Below, in pieces: positions 11,899-23,100 of a DNA stretch of 64,000 nt. The notes beneath the pieces were generated by a model, which ran no database searches, had not been told where the DNA came from, and saw only the letters and a list, made by a program, of their open reading frames with translations. Each line of letters starts with the position of its first letter. Position 1 is the stretch's first letter. The DNA comes from Lindgomyces ingoldianus (Eukaryota > Ascomycota > Dothideomycetes > Pleosporales > Lindgomycetaceae): contig NW_022985168.1 of assembly GCF_010093535.1 (NCBI RefSeq), forward strand, positions 1,142,537 to 1,206,536, read 5' to 3'. The position numbers were made by a program, and so were the translations under genes.

Positions 11899-13002
11899 TA
11901 ACGTACTTCACAGGCGAGTTGCTCACACACCTAAGTTACTTACTTTTGCTAAGACTCTACTAAACTACTTTTCCTACACTAATGCATTCCCCACAACACT
12001 ACTTAGACATGCTAAAAGAATGTTAGATATAGCTTACACTTTAAGCTTTTAAATAAGACATAAAACTCTTAAAGAAATGTGCTATAGCTATATGTAAACT
12101 TTTATAAAAGATAATAAATAACTATAGCGCGAGACAACTTTTATAAGCTAATTCTATAGCTAAATTATAAAGGCTAGGCAATAAAAAGAAGCAGGTGATT
12201 ATTAAGACTATACTTAAGCTATATGCGTAAGGAATTTCCTTTTAAATAGCATTTATAGCTAATATAGCTAATTCTTTACGCGCTAAGCGTAATCTAGGCT
12301 ATGTTTACATAAACTAGCTTAGTACGTTTGTAAAGCATTATTTAGAGCTTAAAGTAAAGTTTTAAGTGTAAGTATAGTTAAAAAATATTTAGCTAATTAT
12401 AAACCCTATCTTACTAAAGTTGTACATGTTATTATTCTAAATGCTATACTTAGCTTTAATATTCTTTATAAGGCTAAACCTGCTCTAAATTACTCTAGGA
12501 CTCTTATAAAAAGCTCTTTTATAGTTATACTTACGCTTAAATGTTACTTTAAGCTTTAAATAACACTTTATAAACATACTAGGCTAGTTTATGTAAACAT
12601 AGCCTAGATTATGCTTAGCGCGCAAAGAATTAGCTATATTAGCTATAAATACTATCTAAGGGGAAATTCCTTGCGCATATAGCTTAAGTATAGTCTTAAT
12701 AATTACCTACTTCTTTTTATTACTTAGCCTTTATAATTTAGCTGTAGAATTAGCTTATAAAAGTTGTCTAGTGCTATAGTTATTTATTATCTTTTATAAA
12801 ACTTTATATATAGCTATAGCACATTTTTTTAAGAGTTTTATGTTTTATTTAAAAGCTTAAAGTGTAAGCTGTATCTAACATTTTTTTAGCACGTCTAAGT
12901 AGTGTTGTAGGGAATGCATTAGTGTAGGAAGGGTAGTTTAGTAGGGTCTTAGTAAAAGTAAGCAACTTAGGTGTGTGAGCAACTCGCCTGTGAAGTACGT
13001 TA
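11899..13002. mobile_element. Foldback (MITE-like) element with two long inverted arms
   Basis: The segment 11899 to about 12385 is an almost exact inverted copy of about 12520-13002. I aligned the arms by eye over about 480 bp and the differences are mostly C/T or G/A. Both tips read TAACGTACTTCACAGGCGAG (right tip inverted), flanked by TA. A short unpaired centre lies at about 12385-12520. The arms resemble the right end of the pogo-like element at 8847-10714, so this is probably a non-autonomous derivative made of two inverted copies of one pogo end. No coding sequence is seen. Confidence 0.85.
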
Positions 13003-13093
13003 ATAAATAGACTGTAATAACCTAATTAGCTGTCCCACACAGCCTAAACAACGTTAGATAGAAGACGCTTAGCCCTACGCTAAACAGATTATG
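13003..13093. other. Short junction sequence after the foldback element
   Basis: Partly GC-normal sequence between the TA end of the foldback element and the start of a putative LTR. No feature is recognised. Confidence 0.4.
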
Positions 13094-13388
13094 TGATAGG
13101 ACAGATAAGGAATAGCTCTAGCTTTTAGATAAAAGCCTAGCAGAGTGCACTATCTAATAAGCTATGCAGGCTTGCAGGCTATGCAGGCTATGTAGGAACA
13201 AGCATGCAAGCATGTAAAGCATGCAAACCCTATGTATATAGTCTTAATTACAACTATAGTTAGAAAGTTGTAATTACTATTTAGTCTTTACTTACTTAAT
13301 AGACTAAAAGGCATTAAAACTTTTATAAAGAGAACCTTACTACCTTATATATCTTGCACTATATATACCTTCTTTCCTATCCTTACAG
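13094..13388 (+). repeat. Putative solo or 5' LTR with internal minirepeats
   Basis: It starts TGTGATAGG and ends CCTTACA (TG...CA ends) and contains a TATA-like stretch (about 13355-13375). A short tandem array of GCAGGCTAT-like units occurs at about 13161-13195, followed by GCATGCAAGCATG. GC-normal sequence with pyrimidine-rich tracts follows to about 13590, possibly the leader of the element. No second copy of the LTR was found in the window. Confidence 0.35.
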
Positions 13389-15640
13389 ATTAGGTTTGCC
13401 AGCTCCCTATACAGCTGCTAGGCTAAACTATAACCTGCCTTCTCTATTCTAACTAGACCTACACTCTGCTTAACAGACTGTACACCTGATTAAGCTAAGT
13501 CCTACCCCCTCCGCTAATACTCACTATAGGCTGTTGTACTCTTGAAAATACTATTTCGCCGGAGTAAGGTTTGTAACACTCTACTTCTTTATTACACGCA
13601 GGCTAGTTTAATTACATAAGTAAAAGTAGTAAAAGTTTATAAGTAGTAGAATACTTACTAGGCTATATAATCTAATTCTTCTTTATATCTAGTTAGAGTT
13701 TAAAATAATATAACTATTTAATGCTAATAATATAATCTTATAAGCTAAAGTTTATAATTATAAAGAGGTAGTTTTAGATGCTTTTACTATTAATTTACAT
13801 GTGCAAGCAGATATACTAGTAGATAAGAACTTAGATTTAGTCTTAAAAGCCCTTAACTATAACTTTAAAAAGTAAATGTTAGATAAGAATATAAAAGCAT
13901 TAAAATAAAAACTTAGTAGTTATTAAGTTAATAAATAAAAAACTATATACACTAGTATTAACTAAAAGATTTAATTAAACTCTAATGCCTTTTAAGCATA
14001 AAATAGTAGAGACTTAAAAATATTTTTCTTTAAATAAGTGTAATAAGTTAATATTTACTAAGTTATACTTATTTAAGCTTAAAATAAAGAGTTTTTTTTA
14101 GGTGTTTTTATTTCTTATTTAAAAAAAATCTAAGTTGTAATTATTTATATCTATAAACTTTTTTTTAAATTTTTATTACTTTACTTTAATTTCTTATACT
14201 CTAAAGATAGAATAATTACTAGTAAAATGTCTTAGTTTACTATAATTATAATAGTTGCTAGAAGTTATTTGTCTTTTAAGAGCAGGTGTCTAGCTAGGTT
14301 AACAGTGGGTAGCTAGGGTGGATTAGAGTACTAACATAGGTGCAGGTCAGGGTGCACTAGAATAGTATACTACCTTAGATGTATTACTAGAAACTTTCTA
14401 AGATTAATCTATAATAGGTCTAATATTAAAATGTTAAGTGTAGTTAATAGTTTAGTTTAAAATAGTAAAAGTAGTTTTTTTTATGTTATAAGCTATTAAG
14501 TAGGCTACTATTATCTTAAAAAAGCTTTTTTAAGTGTGTTTAAAACCTAAGTTTAGTACTTTTAAGCTAAGTAGTATCTTCTTTTATAAGTAAAAGAACT
14601 ATTTTAACTTTAATATAAACTTTTTAATAGTAGCACTAATAAAGTAAGCTTTAAAAGTAAAAAATACTTTTTCTTTACTTATTTTTAAAGTTTAAAACAC
14701 CTATTACACCTCTATTTCTTTATTATTAGTAATAAAGTAAGTTTATAAAAGCTTAATTATTTTTTTATGTTTTTAAACTAAAAGTTATCTAATTTAGCTA
14801 GGTATCTAAGCTCTAGGTATTCCTTTACAATACTAGCAGTGTGTCTCTATACTAACGCTATGCGTGCGCGCTTACTTTAATAGTAATCTAAATTAATATT
14901 AAGTCTATTTATAATAAAAGCTTACTATTATTTAAACATAAGTTTTTTACTGTCTATAAAGTTTTTAATTTTAAGTATATATTTAGTAAAGTAGCTTTAA
15001 AAAAGCTTAAAAGTGCCTAAAAAGTTTTTTACTATTAATATAGTAAAAGTAATTTAAGGCATTATTAAAAGTAATTTAGTAGTTAGTAGAAGTTAATTAA
15101 AACTAATAGTTTTTAATCTAGTTAGCTGCTTAATTTATGCCTTTAATTAAGTAACTTAGTTTTTAAAAGCTATACTGCTAAAGTTTAACTTTAAATCTAG
15201 TATATTTTTAGCTTTAAGTTCTATAAAAAAAGGTTTAGCTATTAAAGTTAGTAGTTATTTAGCTCTAGTAGTAAGCATTTTACCTTAGCTATAGCTAGAG
15301 CGTGTTATAAGCTTTATACTAAGGTCTAAAAGTAGTTAAGAGTTAGGTATTAGTAGTTATCTTTAATTTTAATAAGTTATTAGTAGTTTTTAGGTTTTTA
15401 CTTTAGCATACTTTTTATAACTTTTCTAAAGGTAATTTTAATTATAAGGAATAAAAAGTTTTAAACTTAAAAGCTTTAGTTAGTAAAAAGTTTTTAAATT
15501 TTTTATTTATAATAACTAAATAATTTAATATAATAGTGTGTAAAAATAGTAACTTAAACTAAATTAAACACTTTTTAAAGTTAGACATAGTTAAATAAAT
15601 AATTAATATAATATTATTAATAAGGCTGTTACTAGTAAGA
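13389..15640. other. Degraded element interior, unassigned
   Basis: The first 200 bp are nearly GC-normal and contain TTGAAAATACTATTTCGCCG, then the sequence becomes AT-rich. A few long frames can be read through stops, including a GC-normal patch at about 14280-14400, but no domain was recognised. It may contain retrotransposon gag sequence and the upstream part of the pogo-like remnant that ends near 16205. It holds no intact gene. Confidence 0.4.
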
Positions 15641-15955
15641 GTAAGTTTTCTAATATAATGTAACAGTGTAGGCAAGACAATAGGTCTAAATGCAGTAGGA
15701 ATCTACTTAGAGGCATATAGAAGTGCGTAGGGACTCTACACCTAGAAATGCTATTAACACTTATAGGCCTAGTACAAAAGAATATTAGAAAACTACTAAG
15801 CTAGCTACAGAGGCAAGGTGCAACTAAATACATAAAGGAATAGGGGTAACTGCAGGGGACTAGGTTAAGTCATGGTCGGGGCCGATACAGGGACCCTTTG
15901 GATAGGATCCGAGCGACCCGAGATGGAACGATTCGTAGAATCGTTACAACTAGAT
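15640..15955. other. GC-normal island with perfect short palindrome
   Basis: About 300 bp of less degraded sequence. At 15927-15945 an 8-bp perfect inverted repeat (AACGATTC, 3-base loop, GAATCGTT) is followed by ACAAC. The island runs directly into the transposase tail remnant at 15945-16205. Confidence 0.4.
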
Positions 15956-16205
15956 TATTTTACTAAAGGCGCTAAAATAGTAATGCATTTAGCTCTACTA
16001 TTGTGTAATTAAGTCTTTACTCTTTAAAAAGCTAATAAAGCTGCAATAAAGTAAAGAGTGTGTAAAAAAAAGCAGATCTAAAAGCACAGAGATATAATAA
16101 TTAAAGAAGGTGTAGATATAGTTGCTTAAAGAGACACATAGTAGCTAGCAGAGCAAAGTAAGCAGCAGAATGCATTAGCATTAGAGCAAAGTTAACAGGC
16201 TCTTG
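15945..16205 (+). mobile_element. Pogo/Tigger-like transposase C-terminal remnant
   Basis: The plus-strand reading DYFTKGAKIVMHLALLLCN, then VFTLQKANKAAIKQR, then KEGVDIVAQRD, follows the conserved region near the C-terminus of fungal DDE_1 (pogo) transposases (KGA...MHxxALL...LRxANEAxxKRR...QEG). RIP-type stops replace several residues. The upstream catalytic domain was not found, so only the tail remains or is readable. Confidence 0.6.
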
Positions 16206-16214
16206 CGCGCTGTA

Positions 16215-16262
16215 GTGTAAGGCCAGGATGGCGCTTACGTGTAAGGCCGAGATGGTGCTTAC
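16215..16262 (+). repeat. 24-bp tandem direct repeat, two units
   Basis: GTGTAAGGCC(AG/GA)...GCTTAC occurs twice in direct succession (16215-16238 and 16239-16262) with three mismatches between the units. A TATATATA stretch follows at about 16271. This resembles the promoter region of an LTR. It is the last clear repeat feature before host sequence. Confidence 0.6.
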
Positions 16263-16817
16263 GTGCGACGGGTATATATACTATTCTGTACGCAATAATT
16301 AACGTTGGTTGATTATTCGCACCTTTTTAGTTGTATTGGCGTAGTGGTACAGAGCTCCGTCCTTACATGTAGTTGCTATAAGAAGCCTAGTTATAATTCT
16401 TACACATGTAAAAAGAATACTATAGACGCTACTTTATCTTAAATACTTATATTTTTATAGTATTTTAATGCGTTGTTAAGTTGCGTTGTTTTAAAAGTAG
16501 AGAAAGTTAGTAAGGCTACTAACTTGCTTATGTTACCGACTCGCTTGTGTTCCATGTTATATACAAACGCGTCTAGGTTTGTAAGGAATTTAGGTGAGGA
16601 GAAAGACAGAAGCAAGAATGCTAAGGAATTCCTCTGATTAATGCCCTTAATAAATTGGTATCTCATCGTAGAGCTAGCCCTCAGGCTTCCTATCGCTACG
16701 CGGGGTACAGAGTGAAGGTAGCGTGTATATGGGTGGTCAATGCACCGCCAAGGAATTCACACAAAAGTACGCAATTTACTCCAGCGACTCCAAGCCACCA
16801 GAGCCTCAAACAACGAC
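16263..16817. other. Boundary between repeat block and first host gene
   Basis: The sequence is partly AT-rich to about 16500 and host-like afterwards. It must contain the promoter and 5' leader of the PIG-P gene. A tRNA-like A-box (TGGCGTAGTGGTAC, 16339-16352) has no matching B-box or cloverleaf. Nothing else is seen. Confidence 0.4.
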
Positions 16818-17930
16818 ATGCCACCCCAGAGTCGAGGGAACGGAGTTCCTCCAGGCTTTCAGTCCAAATCCTCACCAAATCTTCCCACCCCTCGATCCCT
16901 CCAGACCTCCTCGACTGATCCCGGTCGTGATACCCCCAGCCCAAACACCAATATAACCACCAGCCCGCTTTCTTCAATCCCCAACACGTCCCCTTCCGAG
17001 CCAGCGTCTGTCGAAGACTACCTCCAGGACGATGTTCAGGACGACTTCTCTTTGAATCCCTCTTCAGAGTCCGACTTGGAAGATTCAGACAATAAACCAT
17101 CAACTTCCCGGCAGCTGTATACGTCACGCTCCCATACCCACCTGCCACCGCATACGGCTACCACGCTCTTTCCTCCCTTCTACAACAGGCCGCCAACCCC
17201 GCTTCCCCCATCTCCTTCGTTGACATCCCTCCTCCGGCCTTCGTTCAGCACACAGACGTCGCGTCCCACCACCCCAGACTCGTCGGATGTTGATTTGCCC
17301 GCGGCCACTGGTACTGCTACGAATGGGACAAACACGCCGACGTCTACGACGACAAACCTAGCAAGCATTACTAAGTCGGCACGCCATGCGCCGATGGTGC
17401 CTCGGGCGTCGCCGAAGGTCCCTACATACGAGTACTATGGCTTCGCGCTATATCTGGCGAGCTCTGCGGCGTTCTTGATGTACATTCTATGGGCATACGT
17501 TCCCTCTCCTCTACTGCACCAGATGGGGATTCACTACTATCCCAACCGCTGGTGGGCGCTAGCCGTACCTGCATGGATGGTGGTATTCGTCGTGTACATA
17601 TACGTGGCGCTAGCGAGCTATAACACTAGATACCTAACATTGCCACTGAGCAGCTGCGAAAACTTGGCCGATGAGTGCGCGCAGGTCGCAGTGATTGATC
17701 GGCGGACCGGGAAGATAGCACGCGACCGACTAGTCGGAAAAAGTAAGTGGCACGAAAACGACAAAGACGGCAAGGGCCAAAGCAGCTCGATCTCAGCAAA
17801 TCAGTTTAGCGCTTCTGAAGACGTGGATTGGAAGAGACTTTGGAGCACGGGCACGGATGCGGTTATGGATGTGCCAATTGGAGGCGTGTGCGAGATTCTG
17901 TATGGACGGAGTCGCGAGCCAGCAGGATGA
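16818..17930 (+). CDS. GPI19: PIG-P subunit of GPI-GlcNAc transferase
   Basis: A subunit of the ER-membrane GPI-N-acetylglucosaminyltransferase complex, which transfers GlcNAc from UDP-GlcNAc to phosphatidylinositol, the first step of GPI-anchor synthesis. From the chosen start the protein is 370 aa. A long Ser/Thr/Pro-rich N-terminal half of low complexity is followed by the PIG-P domain (about 200-370): YEYYGFALYLAS, a first membrane segment, HYYPNRWWALAVPAW with a second membrane segment, and the family C-terminus DVPIGGVCEILYG. A single exon appears complete. An in-frame ATG at 16740 would add 26 residues. I prefer 16818 because the added stretch is unlike the rest, but this is not certain. 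The gene lies only about 390 bp from the RIP block and is followed in tandem by the phosphatase-like gene. Confidence 0.88.
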   Translation: MPPQSRGNGVPPGFQSKSSPNLPTPRSLQTSSTDPGRDTPSPNTNITTSPLSSIPNTSPSEPASVEDYLQDDVQDDFSLNPSSESDLEDSDNKPSTSRQLYTSRSHTHLPPHTATTLFPPFYNRPPTPLPPSPSLTSLLRPSFSTQTSRPTTPDSSDVDLPAATGTATNGTNTPTSTTTNLASITKSARHAPMVPRASPKVPTYEYYGFALYLASSAAFLMYILWAYVPSPLLHQMGIHYYPNRWWALAVPAWMVVFVVYIYVALASYNTRYLTLPLSSCENLADECAQVAVIDRRTGKIARDRLVGKSKWHENDKDGKGQSSSISANQFSASEDVDWKRLWSTGTDAVMDVPIGGVCEILYGRSREPAG

Positions 17931-18331
17931 TCCACCATGCATTGTCAGCTTTGTTCATCACTGCCGGACTCTTATTACGCGAATATCTCTCCCACTTGTG
18001 TCCGCGAGCGGGAAAGCCTGGAATGGCCCCAAAAGATGTGCGAAGATGTACCTCCAACTGCAAACCCCACGTCTGAGTACTAGAGGTGCTCCCGACTTCG
18101 GCAGGGGTGGTTCATTAGCTACCCCGCCCGTGCCATTGCTACCCTATCAGCAGCCATTTGAAGCTCGAGCTATCTCCGAGGATCAGTCCTGAGAAGGGAG
18201 ATACCACTGCGAGAGATGGCTGGTATTTTCCAACCTTCTATCTAGCTTTCTTCTTCAGCTCCCTCTTCTACTTGCTTAATTGATGTTTGTTGCCCTGTAA
18301 TACCATCAATTTAGCTCAATTGATTCCTAGA

Positions 18332-19826
18332 ATGCAGCTCCTCCTTGCTCTACCCGTTCTTTCCTTGGTTACCGGAACTGAGGCTGCTGAGACCATTCTT
18401 GGGGCCTACATCTTCCATCGTCATGGCGACCGCACTCCCAAGTCGCTGCCACCAGCAAAATTGACTTCTCTGGGCTACGACCAGGTCTACTCTGCGGGCC
18501 AGTACTACCGCTCCCGCTACCTCACTGGACCTTCTAAGATCCGCGGTATTGACCCTGATGTTGTCAAGCTCTCTCAACTCTCTGTTACTTCCCCTGTCGA
18601 CAATGTCCTCCAAAACTCAGCCATGGGCTTCTTGCAGGGTTTGTATCCGCCGGTGGGCGAGACTATGGCCAAGCAGCCGCTGAGGAATGGCAGTGATGTC
18701 CAGGCGCCGATGAACGGATACCAATTGATCCCAGTGAACATTGTTTCGTCCGGTACTGGTAGCGAGGACAATGGCTGGCTACAAGATGCTACTGGCTGTC
18801 AGAACGCGAAGTTAAGCTCTAATGGCTACTTCAGCAGCGCCGAGTACAACCGCCTCTTGTCGGGCACTAAGGACTTCTACGGGCGGCTGGTTCCAGTGGT
18901 CAATGGCACGTTCGACGAGAGCGATGTCACTTTCAAGAACGCTTATGTTGGTGAGTATCACTTTCTGCTTAATCACATCCTGGATTATTCTGACCAGATC
19001 AGTCTACGACCTCATCAATGTCGCTGAGATCCACAACACCACTATCCCTTCTTCCGATGTCCTCACTAATTCAACCCTCTTCCAAACCCGCACTCTTGCC
19101 GATGCCCACGAATGGGGCCTTGCCTACAACGCTTCAAGCAACATGCGCGCCATCTCCGGCATGCAACTTGCGGGCGAGATTCTTAAGTATATAAACAGCA
19201 CTATTGTATCCGGCACTGCCAAATCTAGCGCCAACAAGCTCGGCATCCAGTTCGGCGCCTACGCTTCTTTCCTGTCCTTTTTCGGATTAGCCGATCTGCC
19301 AAAAGCGAGCCCGGATTTCATGGGCGTACCAGACTATGCGAGCTCCATGGTATTAGAGCTCTTCACCAACGTAGATGTGCCTAGCGGAAGTTTCCCTAGC
19401 ATGAACGACCTTCAAGTGCGCTTCCTCTTCCACAATGGCACCGCTTCGAACTCGAGCGAGCCTGTGGCTTACCCCCTTTTCGGCGGCAGAAATGACGCCC
19501 TCTCCTGGAACGACTTCTCGAGCGAGTTGAGCAAGTTTGCTGTTCGCACGACGGAAGATTGGTGCCATAAGTGCGGGAATACGACTGGAACATGCGCACC
19601 GTATGCACCTGCCAACAACAGCCCTCCCGCCAATTCGAACAGTAGTAGTGGAGGACCCCACATGTCTGCTTCCATTGGAGGCGTTATCGGCGCCTTTGTT
19701 ACCCTGGCGTTTATTCTGGGGACGTTGGCTGCAGTTATGTTGTTGGGTGGACTGAGGCTCGTGACTAAGAAGGCGCTTGCTGGTCGCTCTACCTCGACTT
19801 CGGAGATCTCGATGCAGAAGGCGTAG
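18332..19826 (+). CDS. Histidine acid phosphatase-fold membrane protein
   Basis: Two exons, 18332-18950 and 19003-19826, with a 52-bp intron; 480 aa. It has a signal peptide (about residues 1-20), the phosphohistidine motif RHGDRTPK at about 30-37, several N-glycosylation sites and a single C-terminal membrane segment (about 428-455) with a short Lys/Arg-containing tail. It is therefore likely a type I cell-surface or vacuolar protein of the histidine phosphatase superfamily. The late His-Asp dipeptide that supplies the acid in classical acid phosphatases and phytases is not seen: the matching place reads QFGAYASFLSFFGL (about 285-298). Activity on phosphomonoesters is thus uncertain. The ATG at 18287 would put 15 residues before the signal peptide, so 18332 is preferred. 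Confidence 0.85.
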
Positions 19827-20175
19827 ATTGCGGAGGGACGATGTAACCTACGGTATAAAGAGAGAAGGAGAGGGCGTTTGGAAGGAAACGAACAGGTTAA
19901 TGGTATACGAAATAGATTATTGGAAGATGCTGAGCTCTCGCTCAATGATGGGCGAGGTGGCGAGTGATGGCATACGGACGGGCATGGAATTGAAAGATGT
20001 AGCAAATGCCTCAATATGAACAAAACCTCACAAATCCTCCCTCAACCCATGTGTCTCAACTCCACGCTACCATTAGTGCAAGGCATAAATCATCACCCAC
20101 ACGTACACACACGGCTCCAAACCAAACTCAATATTACGCACTTCTAACCTACAACTCCCCCTCGGCCTTCTCGGC
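19827..20175. other. 3' region between convergent genes
   Basis: Non-coding sequence shared by the 3' ends of the phosphatase-like gene (plus) and SEC8 (minus). An AC-rich run lies near 20085-20120. No gene is seen. Confidence 0.6.
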
Positions 20176-23100
20176 CTAGTACATAGCCTCACTGATCTCC
20201 AACAACCCCTCATCCAACTTCCTCTTCGCCTGCACTCCCACCTCCCGTCTCTCGCTCCCCAACTTCTCAGAATAACACAACTCCACCAGTCCCTTAACAA
20301 CCTCATACCCAAACCTCTCCCCCGGCACCCCAAACCCCCTCCCATATTCCCGCGCTCTCGAAATTACAGCATCCGGGCCTGCTGTAAACAAATCAAAATA
20401 CAGCGCTGAATAAGGCATTGTGGCTTTTGACGACGATGAGATATTCTTTAGGTTTTGTTGGAGCACGAGGATGTTGAGTTGCATAAGCGCACACCCGTTG
20501 CCGTTTAGTGCCTTTATATGGGTGGTGGTAAGGAAGAGGAAGGCGGTATCAAGGAGGGGTGAGAGGTGGGCTGTTAGTAGGGGGATTTGAGTGGTGGGGA
20601 TGTGGAGTTGGAGCTGGGTGTCGATGTTTATGAGGAGCGTGTTTAAGGAGATAATGCCCGGGGAGGGCTCGGGTTGGGGGAGCGTGAGGAGGTAGTTGGT
20701 GGAGGTGGAGGGTTGGGGGGAGAAGGTGACGGCGAGGGAATGCAGGATTAGGGTGCGAAGGGAGATATGTAGAGTGCGGAGGATGAGGGTGCTGAGGGAG
20801 AGGTAGGAGGTTACTACTTGGTCGAATGCGCTAGGGTGGGGTTAGAACAGTACAAACAAGAATGAGAGGATTAGGAGGCAAGGGAAGGAAGAGGGTCATA
20901 CGAAGCAGTTTCCTTATTCAACGGAAGATACACCGGCACACCTTCTGTGCGCGGTTCTGTCGATGTAAGAAGTGTCCATCGCCGATTATGTCTTGGATTC
21001 CCTGGCTCTGCATTCGAGGAATCCGTCGCACGGTCGCTAATATGCCGGAGTTGAGCGACCTTTGTGGCGAGCCATTTCATGCTCGTATACAGCAGACACA
21101 AACTCGTAATGCTCTTTTTATCGCGTATCAAATCTGCCTCGTCGATCGAATCTTCTTCGACTTCCTTTATCAAAAGAGTGATCTCTTTTTCTACCAATTC
21201 GGCTGCTTTATCAGGTTCGGCCTGGAAGAGCGAAGATACGACATCTGACAGTTCTCCGGATTCGGCGAGGGCGGCAGATGCTTTTATTCTTCTCCCGTTT
21301 TGCTTAGCTTGACTGCGGCTCACAAGCGCTTTATACCATCCACAGCACTTGTCGTAATACGTCTGCATTTGCGTGATGATGAGTTGACTGAACGCCTGAT
21401 CGTGCGGAAGATTATCCAACATTTTACAGAAAGCGGTGATCAGGGTGAAGAACTTCGCCGTGCCCTTGAAGATGGGCTTTTTGGAATGCTGCGCCCATTG
21501 CGGCTCCGGCTGGAACGCGTCGATCTCGATGAAGGTCTGCGCGCAGAGTTCGATGAGAGTTTCTTCGAGTTGCGGGTGGAAGACGTTGACGAGGAAGTCG
21601 TCGAGAAAGGAGGTCAGCGTGCTCATGACGATGTCGGAGCCGGGGGGTACGACTTCTTTAAGTCTGTTGAGGAAGTCTAGGGAGGGTGGGAGGAGAATGC
21701 CCATGTTGAAGACGCTGGGCTCGACGAGGAGTTTGTGGCCGGTTGCGCTACCATCGAGATTGGTAGCGTTGTTAGCGGAGAGATCGTCCGGTCTTTTAGA
21801 ATCGGAGACGAGGCCCGGGACTGAGGACTTTAGGATGAATTCGAGGTCTTCGCGCTCAGTAGTGAGTTCGGAAGATTTAGTGTCCATGTCCGAGAGCTTG
21901 AACATTCGCTTGTTTCTGTCCCGGGGCGCGCGGGAGAAGACGCTGCCTGTGGGCGTTTGGCCTTGGCCACCACTATACAAGAGGTCACCGTCTGTTGCGA
22001 GATAGTCATGGAGGAGTGAGCGCATCTCGCTCTGGTATAGTTTCCACAACTCCTTAAACCCTCGAGTCAACGCTACACTCGACGAATCTCGAATGCCTTC
22101 TCGACGAACAATTCCGGCGACAACATCATGGATCACTCGATGGCTTTCTGCAATGGCCTCAAATCGGGCATATAGTGTCCACAGCAGGTCATTGAGCAGG
22201 CCGGTTCGGAGGTCCTCACTGTGGACGTCCGTATCAGACTTCCCGCCTTTACGCGTAGCGTATGCTTGCAGTATACTAGGGTGTCTCTGTGAAACCTCGT
22301 TGTTTGACTTTTCAACCACCTTGAATAGCTCGACGGGCAGGCGCTGCTCGATAGTATCCACGGCTATGTCCAAGCGGTTCATACGGTTGAGGGATTCAAC
22401 GACAAGTTGTATGTATTGGAATGTGTCCGCTTCTGGGTTTCGAGGAGAATCGTCCGTCATCGGCTCAGAGGTATCTAGCTTATCCAGGAAGTGGTACAAA
22501 AGTCTTCCCCTAACATCCGTCTGAGCACGTTCCGACAACTCGCCTTTGGATTGGTTCTGGGCGTACACTTTCCACCTATCCTCACAATATGGTGATTTTA
22601 AGTAAAGATGGTTATGTAACTCCTCGATTAAGATGTCCGTTAGGGAATGCTCCTGGTTACTGAGGTATATCCGTAGGTCACTGAGGGCGCCGATATTCTC
22701 CATTTCCGACTTCCGTATCATCCGTAGAGCATTCTGGAGAATGTCGACAGCGGTCAAGAAACGCTTTTCAGAGATGCGGGCCTCCAGCTTGTCAGGTACA
22801 AGCTGCAGTTGTTCTATTATGTTCAACACCTGGATCATCTCGTCGTAGTTCTGTGAGGCTGTTGCGAACTCCTTCAATTCAGGCTTTGTTGTGGAAAGAT
22901 GGGATTTCGCTTGTGTGAGCGAGTCTTTGAGGTTCCTGACACGGTACTGCGACTCCTGGATGCTTCTTTGGATTTTGTGGAATGTGCCAATGGAGCTGTT
23001 AAAACCCTGATGGTGCTCGTTCACAATGGCCTTGAGCGCACGCTGCAGCTCTTGGTGGGTTTGTTGGAATCGATCATAATCCTTTGCAAGCCCCAGAGAG

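Larger units (their letters stand above)
800..16430. repeat. AT-rich, RIP-degraded transposon block
   Basis: About 15.6 kb of strongly AT-rich sequence full of TpA. It has no long open frames, but remnants of at least six mobile elements can be read through stop codons. Many stops sit where relatives have Gln (CAA/CAG) or Trp (TGG), the result expected from CpA-to-TpA changes on either strand (RIP). A few short GC-normal islands survive (about 7455-7620, 15640-15955, 16200-16400). The block is probably heterochromatic. Individual elements are listed separately. Confidence 0.9.

Noticed and set aside
16335..16360. tRNA-like A-box
   Set aside because: No B-box, no acceptor or anticodon stem pairing could be found around it.
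16696..17148. 150-codon minus-strand frame opposite the PIG-P gene
   Set aside because: Antisense shadow of the Ser/Pro-rich N-terminal half of the PIG-P gene.
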